Assembly (NCBI RefSeq): GCF_000715075.1
Contig: NC_134100.1
Location: 30,238,042 to 30,302,041, forward strand
DNA from: Nicotiana tabacum
Taxonomy: Eukaryota; Streptophyta; Magnoliopsida; Solanales; Solanaceae
Length of the DNA stretch: 64,000 nucleotides
Reading direction: 5' to 3'
Position numbers and translations under genes: made by a program. Positions 11,199 through 21,020 of the stretch are shown here, one piece after another; within the stretch, counting starts at the first letter, position 1; the number at the start of each line of letters is the position of its first letter. Under the pieces are notes generated by a model, which had not been told where the DNA came from, did not search any database, and saw only the letters and a program-made list of their open reading frames with translations.

Positions 11199-13257
11199 TG
11201 TCACACCTCTTTTTTACTACCATCGAAGACGGTATAAGGGAGTTTTTTCCAACTTAAAGTGACAATCAAAACAGGATTATTGATTTAAAAACTTAGAGTC
11301 GCCATTTGGGATAATTTATGGTGTCCCAAGTCACCGGTTTAGAATTCCGTATCGAGGAAAATATTGACTCTGTTTTACAGTGCGCGAACACAGAAATTCG
11401 GGTAAGGAATTCTGTTAACCCAGGAGAAGGTGTTAGGCATTCCCGGGTTCCGTGGTTTTAGCACAGTTGCTTAACTATTAATATTGGCCTAATTATATGA
11501 TTAATTACACATTTAAAACCTACGTGCATTTTTAACTTTCTAACCGCTTTTATTATTTCGGGAAAATTCAAGGTTATTTAAAACACATCGTAAGCCACGC
11601 TACATGAAATGCACCCATGGTTCACGACACGTTCTATTTATCCTTGTTGGAAACTAGAATCGGGTCACATGTAATGTACACCCGGATCTATACCACATTT
11701 ATTTCATTATTATTATTATTCACAATTATGGCAGGGTCACATGAAATGCACACCCAAGCCCCTTTAATCTAATTTGACATAGTTCAGTTGATGAATAGCA
11801 ACCTAATATCTATATTGTGACAAATCATGTTCAACTATAACCAATTCAAGTAAACACGAGCAGATAACTAAATGAGAAATTTCAAAACTATGAAAAACAA
11901 CTACACAAACAACGATCATATCACCAAACAAACATTTAACATTAAGCTTGATAAAATGGATAGAGGATGATAGAATTGGACCTCAATATAGATGGGAAAT
12001 TGGTTGTTTCAATGTTTTAAACTCAACAATATGACGGACTGCGGATGGAACCCGAATTAACACCGAAAAGCTGAACACAGGACGGAATCTCGAATAGTCA
12101 CCAGCTCAACCAAACTCGGATTCAAAACCCAAATTTTAATCAAAATTCATCCAAAATGAAGCTGACTACAAAATTGACCAAATGAATGACACGGAGACTA
12201 CATACGAAGCTCAGCCAACAAAACAAACAACAATATCATAATTAAGCGGTTCTAACAGCTTTAAAGTTGTTCCCAATCTTCTGTTTCTGCCGAGTCAGTG
12301 CAAGGTTCCATCTAATGTTGGAGATGGCCATTTTCCGGCCAGTGGTGATCAGTTTCGGAGAGGAGGTCCAGCAGGTTGAAGGTGGTTATGATTGGAGATG
12401 GGAAGCTGGGGTGTTTGGGAGGTCAGTGGTCGTTGGAGCTGGGGGTGTTCGTCACTGCTGTTATAGCAGCTGGTGGAGACGGCGACGAAGGAGGATGGTC
12501 ATTTTTGGACTGGTTTTCCGGCGAGTCCAAAGCGAACGGGGCTGTGGGCGTGGCGGAGAGCAGCAGCGCTTTCCAGCGAGTTTGTTGCAGGTTGGTGAGG
12601 ATATGTGTATGGTTGAGGAGAGTAGGGGTCATTGGTTGTAGTTTATACTGTTGAAGAAAAATCTAAAACGGGGGGGGGGAGGCTGAAGAAGATGAAGTCA
12701 GGGGGGGAGGGGTCCTTTGTCTTGATCAGCGGCGAACAGCTTTTGTCAGATGCCTCTTTTCTTTAGATTTTTAGGCGTAGGTCTATCTTCTCTATCTAGG
12801 TTTTAGGGTGTATTTTTATATATAGAAAGGGATTTTAGGTTAAGGGGGTATGGGTTGGTATTATTGGACCTTAAAATTGGGCTAAGAAAAAAAGCAAAAT
12901 GGGCTACAAGATTAAAATGGGATAAACTAACTCAAGACTAACTCTTCCTTCTAAATATAATTTATAATATAAAAATGTAAACCTAGTCTTGATTAATTGA
13001 ACTAAACTATATTAAAACATGAAACTATTTTTGTGTTTTCAAAATTATATAAAAATAAAAGTAAGGTACTATTTTTGTATATTTTTTATTTAAATCTATG
13101 AAAGATACGTAAACTAAAATATTTTTGTAATTTTTTTTGTGACGAAATAAAGTCAAAAGAGTCAAAATTAGTCAAAATAGCGATGTTAGGCCTAAACTAA
13201 ACATTTACATGCTAAAATATGAAAATCTTGGGGAGGGTCAAAAATCCCATGTCTACA
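11199..13257 (-). repeat. 3' LTR of element C
   Basis: Minus-strand start is TGTAGACATGGG at 13257 and end GGTGTGACA at 11199, length 2059 bp with TG...CA termini. The last 270 bp (11199-11470) resemble the U5 of E although the rest has diverged. Overlapping frames on both strands near 12267-12654 lie in the leader part and carry no recognised domain. Confidence 0.75.
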
Positions 13258-13270
13258 GCTGCCCCTCTTT
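13258..13270 (-). promoter_or_regulatory. Polypurine tract of element C
   Basis: Minus strand AAAGAGGGGCAGC abuts the LTR start at 13257. It is base-for-base the same as the tract of E at 41721-41733. Confidence 0.85.
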
Positions 13271-13384
13271 GACTGGAAATACGAACTATTTTCAGACAAA
13301 GAACGACTAGACAGGTTTTTTGACCCAACCCTTCTTTAAAGAGACCAAAATCTAAAAGAAAGGAGAATGTGATCGAGCCCTGGT

Positions 13385-13445
13385 ATCTGAGCTGCCTACA
13401 TATCCTTGGCTATAAAGGAATCAGGCAACGTGTAGTTCAGAAGTG
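13385..13445 (-). ncRNA. Structured stem-loop motif, copy in element C
   Basis: On the minus strand GAACTACACG...CCTGATTCC...GGATATGTAGGCAG folds as in the four copies of E. The middle stem is CTACA/TGTAG, and the apical stem TCCTT/AAGGA (plus positions 13403-13407 and 13415-13419) differs in sequence from every copy in E but still pairs. It lies 130 bp from the polypurine tract, like copy 4 of E. Confidence 0.6.
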
Positions 13446-13847
13446 AGATGATGGAGTATACCGAGGTGGAGAGCCGGTCGAGGTTCCGGTCGGTGGTCCT
13501 TTTATTACATCAAAAATCAAAAAAATGAAAAACAATAGCTAAGCCTATCAACTACGAGTTACAAGATTCCTATCTATAAGTCTTCTAAAGCTTGATCTTG
13601 AGTCTTGAATGGTTCTTCATTCTTCTTCGGCTTTTCGGATCAAAACCGGACATACCATGCTTGTGACTTCAGTCATGTCTTGAATAGCTCACATCTTTCA
13701 TCAACTTCTGCATTTAGATTCACTTCTTGCCTTTTTTTTTCTAATTCTGAATTGTGACTAACTTCCGTTGATCATCTCGGACTGTTGACTCGCATTCTTG
13801 CCGCGAGCTTCTTTTGTTGCTGACTTGAATTGCATCCTGAAGAGAAT

Positions 13848-15728
13848 TCCCTTTGTTCTCCAGGTGGGTGCCTGATTACCAACATTTGCGTTGTTTTTCC
13901 TTGAGACTTGAACTGTTTCCCTTTGTTCTCCAGGTGGGCTCCTGATTGCTGTCTTCCTTTGAACATTGCTGCTTTCCCTTTGTTCTCCAGGTGGGTGCGT
14001 GATTACCAACATTTGCACTATTTTTCCTTCCCTCTGAAACTTGAATTATTTACCCTATGTTTTCCCCGTGGGTGCCTGATTGCTGAACTTGAACCGTCTT
14101 CCTTTGAACATTGCTGCTTTCCCTTTGTTCTCTAGGTGGGCTCATGATTTCCAACATTTGTATTGCTTTTCCCTCGAAACTTGACTCGTTTCCCTTAGTT
14201 CTCCAGGTGGGCTCCTGATTGCTAAATTTGAACCGTCTTCCTTTGAACATTGCTGCTTTCCCTTTGTTCTCCAGGTGGGCTCCTGATTTCCAACACTTGT
14301 ACTGCTTTTCCCTCGAAACTTGACTCGTTTTCCCTTTGTTCTCCAGGTGGGCTCCTAATTGCTAAACTTGAACCGTCTTCCTTTGAACATTGCTGCTTTC
14401 CCTTTGTTCTCCAGGTGGATTCCTGATTACTAATATTTACACTATTTTTCCTCAAAACTTGAACTGCTTCCCTTTGTTCTCCAGGTAGGCTCCTGATTAC
14501 CAACACTTGAATTGCTTTCCCTTTGTTCTCTAGGTGGGTTCCTTATTACCAACACTTGAATTGCTTTCCCTTTGTTCTCCAGGAGGGCTCCTGATTACAA
14601 ACACTTGAATTGCTTTCCCTTTGTTCTCCAGGTGGGTTCCTAATTACCAACACTTGAATTGCTTTCCCTTTGTTCTCCAGGAGGGCTCCTGATTACCAAC
14701 ACTTGAACTGTTTTTCCTAGAAACTTGAAATGCTTCCTTTTGTTCTTCAGGTGGGCTCCTGATTATCAACACTTGAACTGCTTTCCCTTTGTTCTCCAGG
14801 TGGGTTCCTGATTACCAACACTTGTATTGCTTTCCCTTTGTTCTCCAGGTGGGTACCTGATTACCAACACTTGAATTGCTTTCCCTTTGTTCTCTAGGTG
14901 GGCTCCTAATTACCAACACTTGAACTTTTTTCCTCGAAACTTGAACTCCTTCCCTTTGTTCTCCAGGTGGGATCCTGATTACCAACACTTGAATTGCTTT
15001 CCCTTTGTTTTCCAGATGGGCGCCTGATTAGCAACACTTGAACTGTTTTTCCTCGAAACTTGAACTGCTTCCCTTTATTCTCCAGGTGAGCTCCTTATTA
15101 CCAACACTTGAACTGCTTTCCCTTTGTTCTCTAGGTGGGTTCCTGATTACCAACACTTGAATTTCTTTCCCTTTGTTCTCTAGGTGGGTACCTGATTAAC
15201 AACACTTGAATTGCTTTCCCTTTGTTCTCCAGGTAGGCTCCTGATTACCAATACCTGAACTGTTTTTCCTCGAAACTTGAACTGCTTCCCTTTGTTCTCC
15301 AGGTGGGCTCCTGATTACCAACACTTGAATTGCTTTTCCTTTGTTCTCCAGGTTGGTTCCTGATTACCAACACTTGAATTTCTTTCCCTTTGTTCTCCAG
15401 GTGGGCTCCTGATTACCAACACTTGAATTGCTTTCCCTTTGTTCTCCAGATGGGTTACTGATTACCATCACTTGAATTGCATTCCCTTTGTTCTCCATAT
15501 GGGCTCCTAATTACCAACACTTGAATTGCCTTCCCTTTGTTCTCTAGGTAGGCTCTTGATTACCAACACTTGAACTGCCTTCCCTTTATTCTCCAGGTAG
15601 GCTCCTGATTACCAACACTTGAACAGTTTTTCCTCGAAACTTGAACTGCTTCCCTTTGTTCTCCAGGTGGGCTCCTGATTACCAACACTTGAATTGCTTT
15701 CCCTTGCTCTCCAGGTGGGTGCCTGATT
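13848..15728 (-). repeat. 49/70-bp tandem array of element C
   Basis: About 35 copies of a unit built on the plus-strand words CCCTTTGTTCTCCAGGTGGG, CTCCTGATTACCAACACTTGA and a GCTTT joint. The basic unit is 49 bp. A longer form of about 70 bp adds TTTTCCTCGAAACTTGAACT. Short and long forms alternate irregularly. The array occupies the region between the lost pol and the 3' LTR, the same place as the 41-bp array of E. Open frames across it (13758-14506 minus) only mirror the repeat. Confidence 0.9.
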
Positions 15729-15781
15729 ACAACAGAATAGACAATACAAAGAAAATGTTCTGCCCCAGTTTGGTAGCTGGG

Positions 15782-15791
15782 CACATATGTG
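15782..15791. other. Perfect palindrome after the pol-end marker, element C
   Basis: CACATATGTG lies just downstream, in element sense just upstream of the array, of the marker complementary to CTGGGGCAGA (15757-15771). It occupies the place where E has a palindrome cluster. Confidence 0.4.
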
Positions 15792-15828
15792 AGTGTTAAT
15801 TGCATTGTGTTACCCAATATCTCTAAGA

Positions 15829-16046
15829 ATTTAAAAGCTAGATCCCATTATCTAGGAGGGTCCTGTAAATTAAAATTAAATCACATCTTATGAGTGACAA
15901 CTTTAAGGCTGAATTATATTTTCCTATGGCAGAACTTACGCTAAATCTTATTATCTAATGGAGGTCTTAAAGCTAAGTCCCATTATTCAAGCGGGTGCTG
16001 AAAATTTAAATTAAATCCTATTATCCAGGAGGGTCCTGAATAGCCG
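15829..16046 (-). repeat. Relic repeat units near the array of C
   Basis: Four diverged copies of a unit whose minus-strand form is roughly AGGACCCTCCTgGATAATGG followed by GAttTAGC, at about 15829-15870, 15930-15975, 15976-16010 and 16012-16046. They lie outside the main array and resemble both the 49-bp unit of C and the 41-bp unit of E. Confidence 0.5.
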
Positions 16047-16317
16047 AGAATGAACTTACCTGAGCCATGCTCTCTTCCTGGAGGATCTCTGCAGAACAAA
16101 CAAAATTCCTTGCCCCTGAACCATGCTTTCCTCATGGAGGGTTCTTATAGATCGAACAAATTTTTCTTTCCCCTTCTCAAACCGCCTTTGTGCTGACAAA
16201 ATTTGGGCACGACACTTGAAAAAAATTCAAACTTCCAAGCTTTGATTTGGACACAATTTTCGTACCTGTTTCAAACAAAGAAAACTTGTGAGTTTATAAA
16301 TATGGTGGTCGGTTTGT

Positions 16318-16852
16318 GGCCTTGACTTTGAGGGCGATTGCTCCTTCACTTCCCGTGATAACCTTGATTTCAACTCGAAAGACCTTGCTTGTTTATTGAC
16401 TAACCACTTTCTCTGCCACCCTTTTCACAGAAAATACCTCTGATCTGTTCAAACCCAACATCCTCTATCTGTTGTATTTTGCTCATGAATTGACGTTTAC
16501 CAAACCTTTGTATTCCACATGAATCCCAAAGCACATTGATTGTTACCAACTTAGTGCGTGTACTATTTTTCCCTAACGTATGCCACTGGCCTTGACCTTT
16601 AGGTCTATTGCTCCTTCACTTGGCCTGATAATTTTGATTTCCATTTGGATTACCTTGCTTGTCATTGGTTAACCACTTACTCTGTCAACCTTGTCATAGA
16701 AAATACCTTTGATCTGTTCACCCAACATCCTCGATCTGTTGCATTGTTCATGAATTGACATATACCAAACCTTTGTGTTTCACATGAATCCCAAAGCACA
16801 TTGATTGTTACCAACTTAGTGCACACGCTATTCTTTCCTGACTTATGCCACT
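16318..16852 (-). repeat. Direct tandem duplication of about 268 bp, element C
   Basis: Copy 1 (16318-16587) and copy 2 (16588-16852) both begin GGCCTTGACTTTGAGG (or CCTTTAGG) and both end TATGCCACT. They share long blocks such as CACATGAATCCCAAAGCACA. They are clearly diverged, so the duplication is old. No coding signal was found. Confidence 0.7.
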
Positions 16853-16956
16853 TTGATGTGCTAGCCAGATCCCGTTTTGTGCAATTGGAAAGCTGGTGGC
16901 AAATTTTGAAGTTATTTTTCACTTGTTCTGACCAAATAGACTCAGGAAGAGGAAGT

Positions 16957-19900
16957 TGTAACGACTCGACCGGTCGTTTTAAGCTATAGCACGTCATTTA
17001 GTAGTTTGGGGCCATGAGCAGCTTCACTTCAAGTATTATGACTTGTACGTATGGTTAGAATTGAATGACGGGGAATTCAGAGTTGATTTGGAAAGGGAAT
17101 TCTCATTTCGGAAGCTTTAAGTTGAAAGAATTGACTAAGATTGGATTTCAAAAAGAACGACCTCAGAATCAAGATTTGAAGGTTCCAGTAGGTTCATATG
17201 ATGATTTCGAACTTGGGCGTATGCCCGAATCGGATTTTGGATGACTCGGGAGCGTTTTGGCGCCTATTGTGGAAGTTAGCATTTTGGAAGAAATTTCATA
17301 AGTTTGGGTTGAAGTGCATTTCAGTGTTATCGATGTCCGTTTGGGATTCCAAGTCTTGGAGTAGCTCCGTATGGTGATTCTGGAGTTGGGAGCGCGATCA
17401 GAAGTAAATTCGGAGGTCCGTATGTCATTTTGAAGTCATTTGGCTAAAGATAGAAATTTGAAGATTTTTGAGAAGTTTGACCGAGAGTTTGACTTTTTGA
17501 TATCGGGGTCGGATTCCAATTCTGTAGGTCTGTAATGTCGAATATGACTTGTGTTCAAAATTTGAGATCAATCGGACGTGATTTGACGGGTTTCGGCATC
17601 GAATGTAGAACTTTGAAATTTCAAAGTTCATAAAGTTTGGATTGGAGTACGATTCATGATTTCGACATTGTTTGATGTTATTTGAGGCCTTGAACGAGTT
17701 TGTATCATGTTTTGGGATATGTTGGTATAATTGGTTAAGGTCTCGAGGGCCTCGGGTGGATTTCAGAAGGTTAACGGAACGAATTTCGGACCAAAGAGTT
17801 GCTGAAATTTTGTGTAGAAAGCTGTTTTGACAGCAACTAGTGCAATCACGGAGCTGAATTTGGAAGCTTATATCTCGAAATCTATAAGGAATCTGAAAAT
17901 TTGCAAAACATAAAAGTTGTTTCCCTTGCATTCTAGTTTCAGAAAGTTGAACCATTCATGATTGGGACATTTTATCCGAAAGTTATAATTGATTGAAGAT
18001 GGCTAGTGGAGCAGTTTCGACAGAATTTTCTGATGCATGGAGCCAACTTTAGAAGCTCATATCTCGGAATTTATGAAGAGTTATATGGTGTTCAACCTAA
18101 CAAATGAAAGATCTTCGAGTCTAGTTTCTAAATCTTCAAACCTTTTGTCATTTGGATATTTCCACAAGTAGTTATGGGCGTTTTAACATAAGGTGTATAA
18201 TAGGGGAAAATTATAATAGGATGTACAACCTGCACAACGCAAGGTACAACTCGATGAAGCCTAGGCAAATTGTTTTAAACACGAGTTTTGACCCACTTCT
18301 TTCATTTCTTTCATTTGGCTTGGACGATTTTGGAGAAGTTAAGGAGGGATTTTCACCAAGAAACACTAGGTAAGTGATTTCTTCCTATTTTCGCGTTAAA
18401 TATGTAATCTTACATGGATTTAGACATGAAAAATTAGTATAAATTTGGAATTTTTGGGGAAGACCTAGAATTTGGAATTTTGGACTTTTACCTTGAATTT
18501 GAGCATGAAAATTAAAGCAAATTGTATATTTGAGTTAGTAAAGCTATGGGTAGAATTTATCTTCGAGAAATATCGGAATCCGGGCACGTGGGCCCGAGGG
18601 CATTTTGGTCAACTTTTCGAGCGGAGTTGGGAACTTATATAATTTGAATTGTTACAAGTATTAGAGTGAATTTTTATTGGTTTGCCCGTTGTTTGAATAG
18701 TTTTGGGGCGTTGTGCATCAATTAGAGTCGTTGGAAGAGCTTGGAAGCCAGTTATGGGAATTTCGGAGCGAGGTGAGTCTCCTTTCAAACCTTGTAAGAG
18801 GGAATTGTCCCCATAAGTGAGCTAATTGGTTATGTGCTCCTATTTGCGGGGGCTACATACGTACGAGGTGACGAGAGTTCGTGCGTAGCTACTATTATGC
18901 TTTAGCCCGGGTAGTTTAGGGCCCAAAAGCATGCTTTCTTGTATTACTGGCAACCTTGTTGAAAAACTTAAAATGCTTAAAATATATCGAACGTGTAAAT
19001 GAATTTCTAAAAAAGGCTAGATATCATTTCTTGACTTTTAAAAGAGAAATTTGCATTTTCCTGAATATTTGCTCCTTGATGAATTATTGATTTGATTGTT
19101 TGAATGTGTTTATCTATTGTGGAACGGGCCGAACGCCTCGGTAGATTAAATAGATATATCTATGGTTTGTGCCATTCGACCCTCTGTTAGTTACAGTTTA
19201 AATATTGTTGGATCGGGTCGTATGTCCTCGGCATGATTTGCGCATGCTTGTATTGCTTTCCTTGGAATTTATTGAAGTGATGTTGTTCTTTCATGGCTTG
19301 AGAATAAATGTATAAATGACGAAAAGGAATTTGAAAATTTTCTGTAAAAGAAAGAATTCTTTACTTGCTTCATTCTATTGAATTGCAATCATGTTTATAA
19401 AAATCCATGATTTAATATATTATTGATATAACATTATTGGGCCACTAGTAAGTGTCGAAGTCGACCTCTCGTCTCTACTTCTTCGAGATTAGACGGGATA
19501 CTTACTGAGTACATGTTGTTTTCGTACTCATACTACACTTGCTGTGCATTTTTGTTGCACAAATTTATGTGTGACTAGTGGCTTAGTGGCATAGCGGCAT
19601 GGTTGATACAGAGACTTAGGTGAACTGCACTTATCGAGACAACCCGCAGCCAGCAGAGTCTCCTTTAGAGTATTGTATTGTATTTCATCTCTATCCCTTT
19701 TGTATACTGGACAATTACTGTATATTATTTCATTCCTTAGTAAATGTTCATGCACTTGTGACACCAGGTTCTGGGATGTCTATGGGTTTATTCAGAAATT
19801 TAAAATTGTTAAATGTTTCATTATTTATTTAGTGCAATTTATTATGTATTATTTAAACATATAAAAGAAGTAATTTCAGAAATATTTAAAACGAGAAGTT

Positions 19901-19978
19901 ACTAGTTATTTGTTGTTGGCTTGCCTGACAATGGTGTCTGGCACCATCACGACCCTTAGTGGATTTTGGGTCGTGACA
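16957..19978 (+). repeat. 5' LTR of element D
   Basis: 3022 bp from TGTAACGACTCG to GGGTCGTGACA, followed three bases later by a tRNA-Met primer site. It contains no gene. The minus frame 17425-17955 is long by chance and lacks a domain. Confidence 0.85.
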
Positions 19979-19981
19979 ACA

Positions 19982-19993
19982 TGGTATCAGAGC
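19982..19993 (+). promoter_or_regulatory. Primer-binding site of element D
   Basis: TGGTATCAGAGC is the standard complement of the initiator tRNA-Met 3' end, placed three bases after the LTR. Confidence 0.9.
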
Positions 19994-20051
19994 GTTAGGT
20001 TCCCTTAGGTCTCACGAGTCATGAGCAAGTCTAGTAGAGTCTCGCGGATCG

Positions 20052-20069
20052 GTACAGAGACGTCTGTAC
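20052..20069 (+). other. Leader hairpin of element D
   Basis: GTACAGA-GACG-TCTGTAC is a perfect 7-bp stem. The same stem with loop TGTC (plus strand) occurs in the leader of A at 7330-7347. The equivalent place in F has two mismatches. Confidence 0.55.
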
Positions 20070-20369
20070 TTATCTTCGAGAGGCTACAAGACTGTTAGGA
20101 GCACCTTTCTTCTTGATTCCTCATCGTGCGATTTGATTCCTTGAGTCTTATGCCCTTGTTTCCTTCCTACTCAATCTTACGCGACGCGAAACGCTTGTTA
20201 TTAATATAGAATTGAAGAATTGTATTGGTACTACCGATGTGGTATGTGATGTTTCTCCCTGCATAGTTGATTGGGCTATTATCGTGGCCTTGCAGAAGGA
20301 TATCTTGTCATTTCAGCTCAGTAGCAATATTACTGAGAGCTTTAAGGCTATGCACAGATTGCTATGATG

Positions 20370-20374
20370 CTCAC
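20370..20374. other. Target-site duplication of element E, left copy
   Basis: CTCAC directly before the 5' LTR is repeated directly after the 3' LTR at 45552-45556. Confidence 0.9.
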
Positions 20375-21012
20375 TGTAAGCACGTGATTTTTGTTTCATA
20401 GACAATCGCTCCAAAAGAAAATAAAAATAGTGACAAATGACTTCGCTGTACAATTTTTCGAGTTTTCCGTGACATGTGTTTGTGGGTCTGTCCATTTTGC
20501 ATTTAATCATTAATCAAACAAAATACAAAAAATATGTATGCATTTCTAGGTTGTAATTTAACCATTTTAAATTTTTCTTATATAGGTGTGTGAATAATTG
20601 TGTTAAGTATTGATTAATGGGTATTTCAAATTCATTTTTTAATTTAGTTGAATTTTTAAAATTAGAAAACAAAGAAAAAGAGTGCAAATTATTTAGAAAA
20701 CCGGATTGGGCCTATTTGTTTCAAGATTTTAAGGCCCAAAAACAGCCCAAACATAGGCTGCCCGGACACGGTCCAAACGGCGTCGTTCTGTCCCGTCTAA
20801 GCTGGGCCGTTGATCTCGAGTGGATCGACGGCCAGGATTACACCCCCAGATCCATTTAACATAACCCGACCCAATAACCGGTTCAGCCCAGCCCCTCACT
20901 TAAACCAAACGACCCCGTTTAAATATCAAACGACCCCGTCTCATTTCTCACCATCAGATCCAAGCCGTTGAGATCATCTGATCTAACGGCTCAGATCCAA
21001 TCCCCTACTCCG

Positions 21013-21020
21013 TATATAAG
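21013..21020 (+). promoter_or_regulatory. TATA box of the E LTR
   Basis: TATATAAG is followed by a CT-rich stretch, typical of a plant RNA polymerase II core promoter and so probably the start of element transcription. It is conserved in the other LTR at 42373-42380. Confidence 0.65.

Larger units (their letters stand above)
11199..16956 (-). mobile_element. Element C: 3' part of an Ogre/Tat-type element
   Basis: Read on the minus strand it runs from non-coding 3' sequence (16956 downward), through a tandem array, to a polypurine tract and an LTR (11199-13257). Its polypurine tract AAAGAGGGGCAGC is identical to that of E. Its LTR end GGTGTGACA, its U5 hairpins and its post-pol marker CTGGGGCAGA are all shared with E. 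All of gag and pol is missing. The right side is cut by element D at 16957. No target duplication can be assigned. Confidence 0.75.

Noticed and set aside
12267..12654. Overlapping open frames on both strands in the LTR of C
   Set aside because: Open frames on three frames at once reflect GC-rich composition. No recognisable product.
7463..13257. A single 5.8-kb LTR for elements B and C
   Set aside because: A clear LTR end with U5 hairpins (GGTGTGACA at 11199) lies in the middle, and both outer ends look like LTR starts, so two opposed LTRs fit better.
13758..14506. Open frames across the 49/70-bp array
   Set aside because: They only translate the tandem repeat (recurring PPGEQRE words), with no start or domain evidence.
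16940..16956. GGAAGAGGAAGT before the LTR of D as a polypurine tract
   Set aside because: This LTR is followed by a primer site, so it is a 5' LTR. The purine run belongs to the flanking element C.
17425..17955. 176-residue minus-strand frame in the LTR of D
   Set aside because: No family motif. Length alone in an LTR is not evidence, and the other D LTR copy is truncated so no conservation test is possible.
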